Part shown: positions 35,717 through 44,649 of the stretch, one piece after another | Layout of the letters: each line of letters begins with the position of its first letter | How positions within the stretch are numbered: the stretch's first letter is position 1 | DNA from: Stenotrophomonas nematodicola | GTDB taxonomy: Bacteria > Pseudomonadota > Gammaproteobacteria > Xanthomonadales > Xanthomonadaceae | Assembly: GCF_009467805.1 (NCBI RefSeq) | Contig: NZ_WIAY01000003.1 | Span: forward strand, 1-64,000 | DNA: 64,000 nt | Direction of reading: 5' to 3' | Notes under the pieces: generated by a model | What the model was told of the DNA's origin: nothing | The model's database searches: none | What the model saw: only the letters and a program-made list of their open reading frames with translations | Translations under genes and position numbers: made by a program

Positions 35717-36264
35717 GCCCCAACACGCAAGCCCCCAAGGTCGTCTACGAAGGCAAGTACCAGCGCATGGTCGTGCGCGGTACGTGGGAATACAGCGAGC
35801 GCACCCACGCCGGCGGCCTGGCCGCGATCATCATCGCCGTCACGCCCGAGGACAACGTGCTGTTCGTCGAACAGTTCCGGGTGCCGCTGCAGGCCAACAC
35901 CATCGAGATGCCGGCCGGCCTGGTCGGCGACATCGACGCCGGCGAGTCGATCGAAGTCTCGGCGGTGCGCGAGCTGGAAGAAGAAACCGGCTGGACCGCC
36001 GCACATGCCGAGGTGCTGATGATCGGCCCGACCTCGTCGGGTGCGAGCAGCGAGCAGATCGCGTTCGTGCGCGCCACCGGCCTGCGTCGGGTCGGTGCCG
36101 GTGGTGGCGATGACAGCGAGGACATCACCGTGCACGAAGTCCCGCGCGCCCGCGCGGCGGCGTGGCTGGTCGAGAAAATGGGCCAGGGCTACGCATTGGA
36201 CGCCAAGCTGTGGGCCGGGCTGTGGATGATCGAGCACCACCTGGACGGTACCCCGCGTGGCTGA
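35713..36264 (+). CDS. NUDIX hydrolase, ADP-ribose pyrophosphatase type
   Basis: A 183-residue hydrolase of nucleoside diphosphates linked to another group. The NUDIX box is complete: GDIDAGE-x7-RELEEETGW at about 76-99, preceded by the substrate-side FRVPLQANTIEMPAGL. GPTSSGASSEQIAFVRA fits the NudF/ADP-sugar group. The ATG overlaps the exonuclease stop (ATGA) and its end overlaps the next gene by 8 bp. Confidence 0.9.
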   Translation: MSPNTQAPKVVYEGKYQRMVVRGTWEYSERTHAGGLAAIIIAVTPEDNVLFVEQFRVPLQANTIEMPAGLVGDIDAGESIEVSAVRELEEETGWTAAHAEVLMIGPTSSGASSEQIAFVRATGLRRVGAGGGDDSEDITVHEVPRARAAAWLVEKMGQGYALDAKLWAGLWMIEHHLDGTPRG

Positions 36265-37051
36265 TGCGTTTGTCCCGCCGCTGCACGCCGCCACGCTGCT
36301 GGGACCGTCGGATCCCGCGCCGTTCACGGTGCACCCGGCCCGGGGCCGCTCGCCGTTCGTGTTGATTGCCGACCATGCCGGCCAGCAGGTGCCCGCGGCG
36401 CTGGCCGATCTGGGGCTGCCGCAGGCCGAGCTGGACCGGCACATCGGCTGGGACATCGGCATCGCCGGGGTCACCCGTGCCCTGGCGGGCCTGCTGGGTG
36501 CCTGGGCCATCGAGCAGACGTACTCGCGGCTGGTGATCGACTGCAACCGCCCGCCCGGCGCGCCGGGCCGGTTCGCGCCGGTCAGCGACCACACCGTGGT
36601 GCCCGGCAACCAGCGCCTGGACGCCGCCGCGCAGGAGGCTCGGGTACGCGAGATTTTCGACCCCTATCACCAGCGCATCAGCGCCGAGCTGGATGCGCGC
36701 TCTGTCGCCGGCACCCGGACGATTCTGATTGCCATGCACAGCTTCACTCCGGCAATGCAGGGCGTGGCGCGGCCCTGGCACGCCGGCGTGCTGTACCAGC
36801 GCGATGCGCGCTTCGCGCATGCACTGCTGCACGCGCTGCAGGCCGAGGGGGATCTGGTGGTGGGTGACAACCAGCCCTATGCGGTCAGCGACGCCACCGA
36901 CTATGCGATCCCGGTGCATGCCGAAGCGCGTGGTCTGGCGCACGTGGAACTGGAAATCCGCCAGGACCTGATTGCCGACAGCGCCGGGCAGCTCGCCTGG
37001 GCGCAACGTCTGGCACGCGTCTTCAACCAGCTCGAACCCGCCTTCCGCTGA
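36257..37051 (+). CDS. N-formylglutamate amidohydrolase family protein
   Basis: A 264-residue hydrolase related to N-formylglutamate deformylase (HutG). PFVLIADHAGQQVP, HIGWDIGIAGVTRAL and SRLVIDCNRPP are the metal-binding and family blocks, with IAMHSFTPAMQG later. The start is GTG 36257, inside the NUDIX gene. No histidine-use genes are near, so the substrate may not be formylglutamate. Last gene of the four-gene unit; a GTAG-REP follows 44 bp past its stop. Confidence 0.87.
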   Translation: MADAFVPPLHAATLLGPSDPAPFTVHPARGRSPFVLIADHAGQQVPAALADLGLPQAELDRHIGWDIGIAGVTRALAGLLGAWAIEQTYSRLVIDCNRPPGAPGRFAPVSDHTVVPGNQRLDAAAQEARVREIFDPYHQRISAELDARSVAGTRTILIAMHSFTPAMQGVARPWHAGVLYQRDARFAHALLHALQAEGDLVVGDNQPYAVSDATDYAIPVHAEARGLAHVELEIRQDLIADSAGQLAWAQRLARVFNQLEPAFR

Positions 37052-37094
37052 CACCCGGCGCTGCTCCGCTCCGACAGCACCCCGCATTGCGCCC

Positions 37095-37117
37095 GTAGAG
37101 CCGGGCTCTGCCCGGCT
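37095..37117 (+). repeat. GTAG-headed SMAG/REP element
   Basis: GTAG followed by AGCCGGGCTCTGCCCGGCT, a hairpin of the same type as in the 18242-19148 array. It pairs with an inverted element at 37159-37181. Confidence 0.75.
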
Positions 37118-37158
37118 GCTCTCCGTTCCGGCGTCGGCAACCCCGCGCTTCGCGCGCC

Positions 37159-37181
37159 AGCCGACCAACGGTCGGCGCTAC
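37159..37181 (-). repeat. GTAG-headed REP, GACCGTTGGTC variant
   Basis: On the minus strand GTAG is followed by a GCCGACC-GTT-GGTCGGC hairpin. Inverted to the element at 37095, it makes a mixed pair of two REP subtypes between convergent genes. Confidence 0.65.
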
Positions 37182-37194
37182 CCGGAAGCTGCGG

Positions 37195-38613
37195 CTACGC
37201 GGTAGCGCGTTGATCGGCCGGGTCTTCCTGCGGCCGCAGCCACAGCGCCACCGCGACGCCCAGCAGCGCAAAGGCGGCCGCGCCGTATTGCGCGTTCACC
37301 AGCCCCTGCAGTGCGTCCGGGCCGGTGCCCGCCGCCGATGCGCTGCGTCCGGCATTGGCCAGCATCACCAGCAGCGCCAGGCCCAGCGCGCCACCGATCT
37401 GCTGGGCAGTGGCCGCCATGCCGGAGGCCACGCCCTGCTGCGCAGCCGGCACGCCCTGCCCGGCCACAATCCACATCGCCGTCCAGGTCATGCCCTGCCC
37501 GAGGCTCAACACCACGATGCCCGGCAGCAGCGGCCAGTATGTCGCCCCATAGGGCAGCGCGACCGCCACGGCCGCGATACCGATCGCGCCGGCCGCCATG
37601 CCCCGTGCCAGCACCTGGCGGGGCGAGCGACGGGCGAGCATGCGTTCAGTGATGCGGATGCCGACGGTGCACACCAGCGTCGGCGGCAGGAATGCCAGCC
37701 CCGCCTGCAGCGCGCTCCAGCCATAGCCATCCTGGTAGTACAGCGCCAGGAAGTAGTACTGCACGCCGAAGCTGCTCATGAACACGAACGTCAGCAGCAT
37801 CGCGGCCCGCAGGCTGCGCAGACGCAGCAGGGCGAACTGCATCAACGGATCGCGGCTGCGCTGCTCGATCTGCACGAAGGCGACCAGCAGCACCACCGAC
37901 AGCGCCAGGCAGCCCAGCGTGCGCGGCGCCAGCCAGCCCCACTCCGGCCCCTGCACCAGGGTGGTCACCAGCAGGCTGCCGCCCAGGGTGACGGTGAGGC
38001 AGCCGGCCAGGTCGAACGAGCGCCCGGCCTGCGGCGCGGAGTCGCGCGGCAGCCACCACCCGCCCAGCAGCGCACAGGCGCTGGCGAACGGCACGATCAC
38101 CAGCAGCACCGAGGCCCAGCCGAAGCTCTGGGTGAGCACTCCGCCGAGCAGCGTGCCCAACGCCAGGCCACCGGCGCTGGCCATCGACCAGATCGCCAGC
38201 GCACGGTTGCGTGGCGCACCCTCGGCGTACAGCGTGTTGATCAGCGACAACGTGGCCGGGAACAGCAACGCCGCGCCGATGCCCTGCACCGCCCGGGCCG
38301 CGATCAGCAGCCACGCACTGGTGCTGAAACCACCGACCAGCGAGGCCAGCGCGAACAGCGCCATGCCGAGCCGATAGACCCGGCGGCGCCCGAGCAGATC
38401 GGCCGCGCGGCCGCCGAGCAGCAGGCAGCCGCCGAAGGCCACGGTGTAACCGCTCACGATCCATTGCAGCTGCTGCGCATTGATCCGCAGCTGCACCCCC
38501 ATCTCGTGCAGGGCCACAAAGATGATGGTCGCGTCGAGCGCGATGATCAGCTGGGCCATTGCCAGCAGGGTCAGCGCCAGGCGCGGCGGGAAGGAACGGG
38601 GAGCGTCGGTCAT
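37195..38613 (-). CDS. MFS multidrug transporter, DHA2 (14-helix) family
   Basis: A 472-residue inner-membrane drug:proton antiporter of the EmrB/QacA type. LDATIIFVALHEM in helix 1 is the D1-type motif, GRAADLLGRRRVYRLG is motif A after helix 2, and GIGAALLFPATLSLI is near motif C. I chose the start MTDAPRSF, because the 28 upstream residues are not membrane-like and extend into the control region. It is divergent from a LysR regulator that probably controls it. No membrane-fusion partner is adjacent. Substrate unknown. Confidence 0.88.
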   Translation of the reverse strand: MTDAPRSFPPRLALTLLAMAQLIIALDATIIFVALHEMGVQLRINAQQLQWIVSGYTVAFGGCLLLGGRAADLLGRRRVYRLGMALFALASLVGGFSTSAWLLIAARAVQGIGAALLFPATLSLINTLYAEGAPRNRALAIWSMASAGGLALGTLLGGVLTQSFGWASVLLVIVPFASACALLGGWWLPRDSAPQAGRSFDLAGCLTVTLGGSLLVTTLVQGPEWGWLAPRTLGCLALSVVLLVAFVQIEQRSRDPLMQFALLRLRSLRAAMLLTFVFMSSFGVQYYFLALYYQDGYGWSALQAGLAFLPPTLVCTVGIRITERMLARRSPRQVLARGMAAGAIGIAAVAVALPYGATYWPLLPGIVVLSLGQGMTWTAMWIVAGQGVPAAQQGVASGMAATAQQIGGALGLALLVMLANAGRSASAAGTGPDALQGLVNAQYGAAAFALLGVAVALWLRPQEDPADQRATA

Positions 38614-38720
38614 GCCAGTCGGTACGGGGGAAAGGCGGGCAGTCTCATTGATGACGCAAGACAAATAAACCCGGATACTTCGATTTCTGTCATGCATTTT
38701 CGCATCAATCGAGGGCGGAC
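38614..38720. promoter_or_regulatory. Divergent control region, MFS exporter / LysR regulator
   Basis: A 107-bp AT-richer gap. ATTGATG (38647-38653) and CATCAAT (38703-38709) are inverted copies that could be LysR half sites. Divergent LysR-target pairs usually share such a region. Confidence 0.4.
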
Positions 38721-39605
38721 ATGGATCTCAATGCGGTGCGCATGCTGGTACAGGTCGCCGAGGCGCGCAGTTTCACCCTCGCTGCCGGCCAGCTCGGGGT
38801 CAGCCAATCGGGGCTGTCGCGCGCGATCAGTCGGCTGGAAGGCACGCTCGGTGTGCGCCTGCTCCACCGCAACACACGCAACGTCAGCCTGACCCCCGAC
38901 GGGCAGCAGTTCGTGGCGCACTGCGCGCCCCTGCTGAGTGGCCTGGAGGATGCCGAGCGGCGCCTCGGCGACCGCCCGTGCACGCCGTCGGGCGTACTCA
39001 AAGTCACCGCCCCCTCGATGTTCGGTCGCAAAGTGCTGGTGCCGCTGGCCGGCCAGTTGATGGGTGCGCATCCGCACCTGCAGTTCGACCTGGTGCTCAA
39101 CGACCGCCTGGTCGACCTGGTCGAGGAAGGCTTCGATGCCGCCCTGCGCACCGGCCCGATCAGCGACGTGCGCATGGTGGCGCGGCCGTTGCGGCCGTTG
39201 CACTGGGTGACGGTGGCCTCGCCGGCTTACCTGGCCCGGTGCGGTGCGCCGGCCACGGTGGACGATCTGCACGGGCATGCCTGCCTGGCGGTGCGCAACC
39301 TGCGCAGCGGGCGGCTGGTGGACTGGCAGTTCCGCGACGGCGACGGGCTGCGTGACGTCACCCCACCGGCGCGGATGGTGTTCGACAGTGGTGATCCGCT
39401 GGTCGAAGGCGCACTGGCCGGCGTCGGGATCGTGCAGGTGATGGACTTCGCGGTGGCCGATGCCCTGGCTGACGGCCGCCTGCAGCGCGTGCTGCAGCCT
39501 TTCGAGGGCCGCAGCCGCGCGTTGTCACTGGTGTACCCGCCGTCGCGGCAGGCCTCACCGAAGCTGAAGGTGCTGGCCGAGGCGCTGCTGGCCGGCCACT
39601 GGTAG
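38721..39605 (+). CDS. LysR-family transcriptional regulator
   Basis: A 294-residue LTTR. The winged helix-turn-helix spans about 1-60, with FTLAAGQLGVSQSGLSRAIS as the recognition part. The effector-binding domain follows, with FEGRSRALSLVYPPSRQASPKL at the end in the manner of the CrgA/AaeR group. It is divergent from the MFS exporter and is the likely regulator of it; the inducer is unknown. Confidence 0.9.
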   Translation: MDLNAVRMLVQVAEARSFTLAAGQLGVSQSGLSRAISRLEGTLGVRLLHRNTRNVSLTPDGQQFVAHCAPLLSGLEDAERRLGDRPCTPSGVLKVTAPSMFGRKVLVPLAGQLMGAHPHLQFDLVLNDRLVDLVEEGFDAALRTGPISDVRMVARPLRPLHWVTVASPAYLARCGAPATVDDLHGHACLAVRNLRSGRLVDWQFRDGDGLRDVTPPARMVFDSGDPLVEGALAGVGIVQVMDFAVADALADGRLQRVLQPFEGRSRALSLVYPPSRQASPKLKVLAEALLAGHW

Positions 39606-39662
39606 CAGCAGCGCGTGCCGCCCCACCGATGAGGCGCATGCCCCACCGGTGGGACCGGCCGA

Positions 39663-40607
39663 TCAGCCGGCGAAACGGTCGGTGGCGCGCACCAGCGCGT
39701 CCACATTCTCCGCTTCGAACGCCGAGTGGCCCGAGGCCGGGCTGATTTCCAGCGTCGATGCCGGCCACGCCTTGTGCAGCTCCCAGGCATTCTGCAACGG
39801 GCACACGACGTCATAGCGCCCGTGCACGATCACGCCGGGAATATCGGCGATGCGGTGCGCGTCGCGCAGCAGTTGCTCTTCCACCTCGAAGAAGCCGCCG
39901 TTGACGAAGTAATGGTTCTCGATGCGGGCGAACGCCAGCGCGAACTGCGGGTCTTCATGGCTGTTCACGAAGTCGTCGTCCACGTGCAGGAAGCTGGTTG
40001 CCCCTTCCCACACGCTCCACGCCTTGGCGGCGGCCAGGCGGGTGGCTTCGTCGTCACTGGTCAGGCGGCGGTGGAAGGCCGAGATCAGGTCGTGGCGCTC
40101 CACGGCCGGAATCGGCTTGAGGTAGTGCTCCCACGCGTCCGGGAACAGGCGGTTGGCACCTTCCTGGTAGAACCACTCCAGCTCCCAGCGGCGCAGCATG
40201 AAGATGCCGCGCAGCACCAGTTCGGTCACGCGCTGGGGGTGGGTCTGGGCGTAGGCCAATGCCAGGGTGGAGCCCCAACTGCCGCCGAACACCTGCCAGC
40301 GATCCACCTTGAGGTGCTCGCGCAACGTCTCGATATCGGCCACCAGGTCCCAGGTGGTGTTGTCCACCAGGTCGGCGTGCGGCGTGGAACGGCCGGCACC
40401 GCGCTGGTCGAACAGGATGATGCGGTACTTGGCCGGGTCGTGGAACTGGCGCATTTTCTCGCTGCAGCCACCGCCCGGGCCACCATGCAGCATCACCACC
40501 GGCTTGCCGTCGGGGTTGCCGCACTGCTCGAAGTACAGCGTGTGGCGATCATCGACCTTCAGGCTGCCGACGTCGTAGGGGGTAATGGCGGGGTACAGCG
40601 TACGCAT
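39663..40607 (-). CDS. pip: Proline iminopeptidase (prolyl aminopeptidase)
   Basis: A 314-residue alpha/beta hydrolase that removes N-terminal proline, closely like the crystallised Xanthomonas enzyme. HGGPGGGCSEKM is the oxyanion region, GGSWGSTLALAYAQ gives the nucleophile serine at 110, GRYDVVCP carries the aspartate, and SGHSAFE the histidine. An upstream in-frame start at 40655 overlaps the next gene and is unlikely. Cytoplasmic; monocistronic or following the DUF5713 gene. Confidence 0.94.
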   Translation of the reverse strand: MRTLYPAITPYDVGSLKVDDRHTLYFEQCGNPDGKPVVMLHGGPGGGCSEKMRQFHDPAKYRIILFDQRGAGRSTPHADLVDNTTWDLVADIETLREHLKVDRWQVFGGSWGSTLALAYAQTHPQRVTELVLRGIFMLRRWELEWFYQEGANRLFPDAWEHYLKPIPAVERHDLISAFHRRLTSDDEATRLAAAKAWSVWEGATSFLHVDDDFVNSHEDPQFALAFARIENHYFVNGGFFEVEEQLLRDAHRIADIPGVIVHGRYDVVCPLQNAWELHKAWPASTLEISPASGHSAFEAENVDALVRATDRFAG

Positions 40608-40648
40608 GACGGAACTCCGTTGTTGGGGACAGGCACGCACGGGCGGGT

Positions 40649-40987
40649 TCACCACTCGCGCGGGCTGATCAGGTCTTCGACATCCACATCGAACCCGTAG
40701 CTGCGCGCGATGAAATCGACATCGCTGCCGATGTTGTCGCGTGCCACGGATTCCAGTTCGCTGCCCTGCGCCTCGAATGCTTCGCCGAGCACGTTGAATT
40801 CAAGCGTGGCGGCGTGGGTCAGCGCGCACAGCGCCGCCGCATCGGCGGGCGGCTCGCGCTCGATGCGCTCGCACAGGCGCAGCAGGATCTGCCGGCCCTG
40901 TTCAACCAGGGGCGCGGGAAAATAGCTGTCCTGGCGCATGTCGTGCAGGAACGGGTGGGCCATAACCTTGGCATTGCGAAGCAGCAT
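40649..40987 (-). CDS. DUF5713 family protein
   Basis: A 112-residue soluble acidic protein starting MLLRNAKVMAHPFLHDM. TLEFNVLGEAFEAQGSELESVARDNI and FIARSYGFDVDVEDL resemble DUF5713 proteins. Upstream start codons add a poorly conserved stretch. It lies 41 bp before pip on the same strand. Function unknown. Confidence 0.75.
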   Translation of the reverse strand: MLLRNAKVMAHPFLHDMRQDSYFPAPLVEQGRQILLRLCERIEREPPADAAALCALTHAATLEFNVLGEAFEAQGSELESVARDNIGSDVDFIARSYGFDVDVEDLISPREW

Positions 40988-41042
40988 GGCGCGTCCTTTC
41001 GGGTGGAACGCCATTCTACCCACGGCATTGTTGCCGCCGGGT

Positions 41043-41897
41043 TCAAACCCCGCCGGGCAGACAGCCGCAGGTCACGCGCTCGCGCTGTTCGAGATCGCGG
41101 ACGGTGGACACGTGATCGAAGCCAGCCTGTTCGAACAGCGCGCGGATCGCGTCGCCCTGATCCCAGCCATGTTCGATGAGCAGCCAGCCGCCGGGCAGCA
41201 GGTGCGCGCCGGCGCCGGCGACGATCACGCGGATGTCGTCCAGACCATCGGCCCCGGATGCCAGCGCGCTGGCCGGTTCATGGCGCAGATCGCCCTGCAG
41301 CAGGTGCGGGTCGCCGCTGGCGATGTACGGCGGGTTGCTGGCGATCAGCGCAAAGCGCTGACCGGCCAACGGTGCATACCAGGACCCTGCGACGAACACC
41401 ACGTTGTGCACGCCGTTCGCTGCCGCGTTGCGGCGCGCCATCTGAAGGGCCTCGGCGCTGGCGTCGGTGGCGGTGATGCGGGCGTGCGGCCGTTCGCTGG
41501 CCAGCGCCAGGGCGATCGCGCCGCTGCCGGTACCGAGGTCGGCCACCTCCAGGGCGGTCTCCCGCGGCAGCCGATCCAACGCCAGCTCGACCAGCAGCTC
41601 GGTTTCCGGGCGCGGAATCAGCGTGGCCGGGCTGACCGCCAGATCCAGCGTCCAGAAACCGCGTCGGCCAAGCAGGTAGGCAACCGGCTCGCCGGCCTGG
41701 CGGCGGGCCAGCAGGGCCTGGAAGGTCGCTACGGCGTCGGCGTCGAGCAGATCGGTGGCATGCGCGAACAGCCAGCCGCGCTCCCGCCCGAGCACATGCA
41801 GCAGCAGCAGTTCGGCCTCGTGCCGCCCCTCCACGCCGGGCAGGGTGGCGGCGGCTTCGGCCAGCAGCTGTCGAACGTCGCGCGGGGCGGCAGTCAT
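41043..41897 (-). CDS. prmC: Release-factor glutamine N5-methyltransferase PrmC
   Basis: A 284-residue SAM methyltransferase that modifies the glutamine of the GGQ motif in RF1 and RF2. Motif I is [16 protein letters not shown] near 118, the catalytic NPPY is in [12 protein letters not shown], and [12 protein letters not shown] is the PrmC substrate-loop signature. Its target prfA lies at 14613-15701 in this window, not next to it. It is divergent from the ahpC operon. Confidence 0.95.
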   Translation of the reverse strand: MTAAPRDVRQLLAEAAATLPGVEGRHEAELLLLHVLGRERGWLFAHATDLLDADAVATFQALLARRQAGEPVAYLLGRRGFWTLDLAVSPATLIPRPETELLVELALDRLPRETALEVADLGTGSGAIALALASERPHARITATDASAEALQMARRNAAANGVHNVVFVAGSWYAPLAGQRFALIASNPPYIASGDPHLLQGDLRHEPASALASGADGLDDIRVIVAGAGAHLLPGGWLLIEHGWDQGDAIRALFEQAGFDHVSTVRDLEQRERVTCGCLPGGV

Positions 41898-42249
41898 GGC
41901 GGGGATCGTGCAGGAACGGGCGCGCAGTGTAGTGCACCGTCACCGCGCGCCTGCAGCCGGTGGCGACGCCGCCTCCCCGTGCGCCACAGGCGGGCTGACC
42001 GAGCGGTTCGTTCAGGTTTCACCTTGGGCGGATACACGCGGGCTATGGCACCGATCAGCCGCGGCGGCGGCGATGTCATTGCGCTGCAATGCATTCGGGC
42101 GATATCGACCCAAGGGTTCATCTCTGGATCAGCTCATTTTGATAGACTATGTCTATCGTATAGATGCAATCAATGGATTGTCCTTATGGGAACGGAGCCG
42201 CTAACCTGTGTTGGTCGCTTCACCCACCCCTTCACCAAGAGGAACAACG
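41898..42249. other. Control region of the ahpC operon
   Basis: 352 bp between divergent prmC and ahpC. It carries the OxyR-like site at 42142-42178, a small hairpin CATTGC-GCT-GCAATG at 42077-42091, and AGAGGAA as the ahpC ribosome-binding site just before 42250. No gene is recognised. Confidence 0.6.
42142..42178 (+). promoter_or_regulatory. OxyR-type operator upstream of ahpC
   Basis: ATAG-N7-CTAT (42142-42156) is a perfect first half of the OxyR consensus ATAG-N7-CTAT-N7-ATAG-N7-CTAT. The next two tetramers at the right spacing are ATGC and GGAT, so the second half is degenerate. It is about 70-110 nt before the ahpC ATG, and oxyR is the third gene of the operon, as in Xanthomonas. Confidence 0.65.
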
Positions 42250-42813
42250 ATGTCGCTCATCAACACCCAGATCCAGCCGTTCGAAGCCAACGCCTACCAG
42301 AACGGCGAGTTCATCAAGGTCTCCGACAGCACCCTGAAGGGCCAGTGGTCCGTGCTGATCTTCATGCCGGCCGCGTTCACCTTCAACTGCCCGACCGAAA
42401 TCGAAGACGCCGCCGACCATTACGCCGAGTTCCAGAAGGCCGGTGCCGAGGTGTACATCGTCACCACCGACACCCATTTCTCGCACAAGGTGTGGCACGA
42501 AACCTCGCCGGCCGTCGGCAAGGCCCAGTTCCCGCTGGTGGGTGACCCGACCCACGCCCTGACCAACGCCTTCGGCGTGCACATCCCGGAAGAAGGCCTG
42601 GCCCTGCGCGGCACCTTCATCATCAACCCGGAAGGCGTGATCAAGACCCTGGAGATCCACTCCAACGAGATCGCCCGTGACGTCTCCGAAACGCTGCGCA
42701 AGCTCAAGGCTGCCCAGTTCACCGCCGCCAACCCGAACCAGGTGTGCCCGGCCAAGTGGAAGGAAGGCGAGAAGACCCTGACCCCGTCGCTGGATCTGGT
42801 CGGCAAGATCTAA
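42250..42813 (+). CDS. ahpC: Alkyl hydroperoxide reductase C (2-Cys peroxiredoxin)
   Basis: A 187-residue peroxiredoxin, identical in length to E. coli AhpC, which reduces H2O2, organic peroxides and peroxynitrite. The peroxidatic cysteine is 47 in FTFNCPTE and the resolving cysteine is 166 in VCPAKW. The ATG at 42250 has AGAGGAA 6 nt upstream; an earlier in-frame start adds 14 residues absent from the family. First gene of ahpC-ahpF-oxyR, with OxyR control expected. Confidence 0.97.
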   Translation: MSLINTQIQPFEANAYQNGEFIKVSDSTLKGQWSVLIFMPAAFTFNCPTEIEDAADHYAEFQKAGAEVYIVTTDTHFSHKVWHETSPAVGKAQFPLVGDPTHALTNAFGVHIPEEGLALRGTFIINPEGVIKTLEIHSNEIARDVSETLRKLKAAQFTAANPNQVCPAKWKEGEKTLTPSLDLVGKI

Positions 42814-42822
42814 GCAACGCCT

Positions 42823-42957
42823 CATCCCCATTCCCGCTTCGACGGGAGTGGGGGTGAACCCAAGCCGGTGCCGCCACGCGCCCGCTTCGGTTCACCCCCC
42901 TGCTGCGCAGATGCACCTTCGGGGTTCGTCGACGCTGTCCCCTTGCCTGAATCAAGG
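42823..42957 (+). promoter_or_regulatory. Mutually exclusive hairpins in the ahpC-ahpF intergenic leader
   Basis: Hairpin A is 42823-42836 paired with 42843-42856 (CATCCCCATTCCCG / CGGGAGTGGGGGTG). Hairpin B pairs GGGGGTGAACC (42850-42860) with GGTTCACCCCC (42889-42899), a perfect 11-bp match. They share 42850-42856, so only one can form. A third small stem, CCTTG (42941-42945) with CAAGG (42953-42957), covers part of the ahpF ribosome-binding site AAGGAG. No U tract follows A or B, so a differential stability or translation role is likelier than simple termination. Confidence 0.5.
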
Positions 42958-42967
42958 AGTTTTTTCG

Positions 42968-44560
42968 ATGTTGGATGCCAACCTCCAGTCCCAGCTCAAG
43001 ACCTACCTGGAACGCGTCACCCGTCCGATCCAGATCACGGCCCACGTGGACGATGGCGCCAAGTCGCAGGAGATGCTGGAGCTGCTCAACACCCTGACCA
43101 CCCTGTCGGCGCAGATCCAGCTGGACGTGCGCCGCGATGGCAGCGAGCGCACCCCCTCCTTCGCGCTGACCACCCCAGGCCAGGACATCCACCTGGCCTT
43201 CGCCGGGCTGCCGATGGGGCACGAGTTCACCTCGCTGGTGCTGGCCCTGCTGCAGGTGGGCGGACACCCGTCCAAGGCCACTGCCGAGCTGATCGAACAG
43301 GTGCGCAACCTGGACGGCGACTACCGCTTTGAAACCTATTTCTCGTTGTCCTGCCAGAACTGCCCGGACGTGGTGCAGGCGCTGAACCTGGCGGCGGTGC
43401 TCAATCCGCGCATCCAGCATGTGGCGATCGACGGCGCGCTGTTCCCGGCCGAGGTCGAGGCGCGTCAGATCATGTCCGTGCCCACCGTGTATCTCAATGG
43501 TGACGTGTTCGACCAGGGCCGCATGAGCCTGGAACAGATCGTGGCCAAGCTGGACACCGGCTCGGGCAAACGCGACGCCGAGAAGATTGCCGCCAAGGCG
43601 CCGTTCGACGTGCTGGTCGTCGGCGGTGGCCCGGCCGGTGCCGCAGCGGCGATCTACGCCGCGCGCAAGGGCATCCGGACCGGCGTGGCCGCCGAGCGTT
43701 TCGGTGGCCAGGTGCTGGATACGATGGCCATTGAGAACTTCATCTCGGTCAAGGAAACCGAAGGCCCCAAGCTCGCCGCCGCCCTGGAACAGCATGTGCG
43801 CGAGTACGAGGTGGACATCATGAACCTGCAGCGCGCCACCGCACTGGTGCCGGCCGGTGATGACGGCCTGGTCGAGGTCCAGCTGGAGAACGGCGCGTCG
43901 CTGAAGTCGCGCTCGGTGATCCTGTCCACCGGCGCACGGTGGCGCCAGATGAACGTGCCGGGCGAGGAGCAGTACCGCAACAAGGGCGTGGCGTATTGCC
44001 CGCACTGCGACGGTCCGCTGTTCAAGGGCAAGCGCGTGGCGGTGATCGGCGGCGGCAACTCCGGCGTCGAGGCGGCCATCGACCTGGCCGGCATCGTGTC
44101 GCATGTGACCCTTCTGGAATTTGATGACAAACTGCGCGCCGATGAGGTCCTGCAGCGGAAGCTGCGCAGCCTGGGCAACGTCACCATCATCACCAGCGCC
44201 CTGACCCAGGAAGTCCTGGGCGATGGGCAGAAGGTGAGTGGTCTGGTATATCAGGATCGTATCGGCGGCGATGCGCATCGGATCGAACTGGAAGGTATTT
44301 TCGTGCAGATCGGCCTGCTTCCCAACACCGAGTGGCTGAAGGACACCGTGGCGCTCTCTCCGCGCGGCGAAATCCTCATCGACGACCGTGGCCAGACCAG
44401 CGTTCCGGGCGTATTCGCAGCAGGAGATTGCACCACCGTTCCGTACAAGCAGATCGTCATCGCGATGGGGGCCGGCTCGACCGCCGCACTGAGCGCCTTC
44501 GATCACCTGATCCGCACCTCCGTTCCCAAGAGCAGCGGCGCTGTCGCCGAAGCTGCCTGA
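42968..44560 (+). CDS. ahpF: Alkyl hydroperoxide reductase subunit F
   Basis: A 530-residue flavoprotein disulfide reductase that passes electrons from NADH to AhpC. The N-terminal double thioredoxin-like domain has the redox pair in LSCQNCPD near 128. The C-terminal thioredoxin reductase-like part has [19 protein letters not shown] (FAD), CPHCDGP (second redox pair) and [15 protein letters not shown]. Strong ribosome-binding site AAGGAG 8 nt before the ATG. The gap to ahpC is 154 bp and structured. Confidence 0.97.
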   Translation: MLDANLQSQLKTYLERVTRPIQITAHVDDGAKSQEMLELLNTLTTLSAQIQLDVRRDGSERTPSFALTTPGQDIHLAFAGLPMGHEFTSLVLALLQVGGHPSKATAELIEQVRNLDGDYRFETYFSLSCQNCPDVVQALNLAAVLNPRIQHVAIDGALFPAEVEARQIMSVPTVYLNGDVFDQGRMSLEQIVAKLDTGSGKRDAEKIAAKAPFDVLVVGGGPAGAAAAIYAARKGIRTGVAAERFGGQVLDTMAIENFISVKETEGPKLAAALEQHVREYEVDIMNLQRATALVPAGDDGLVEVQLENGASLKSRSVILSTGARWRQMNVPGEEQYRNKGVAYCPHCDGPLFKGKRVAVIGGGNSGVEAAIDLAGIVSHVTLLEFDDKLRADEVLQRKLRSLGNVTIITSALTQEVLGDGQKVSGLVYQDRIGGDAHRIELEGIFVQIGLLPNTEWLKDTVALSPRGEILIDDRGQTSVPGVFAAGDCTTVPYKQIVIAMGAGSTAALSAFDHLIRTSVPKSSGAVAEAA

Positions 44561-44649
44561 TTTGCGTCGCTCCCGGCTGCATCGGGAGCGTCTTCTGCCC
44601 GCTGGGTAAACCACGCCATCACCCGGTCCATACCCCTAGAGGTCTAAGG

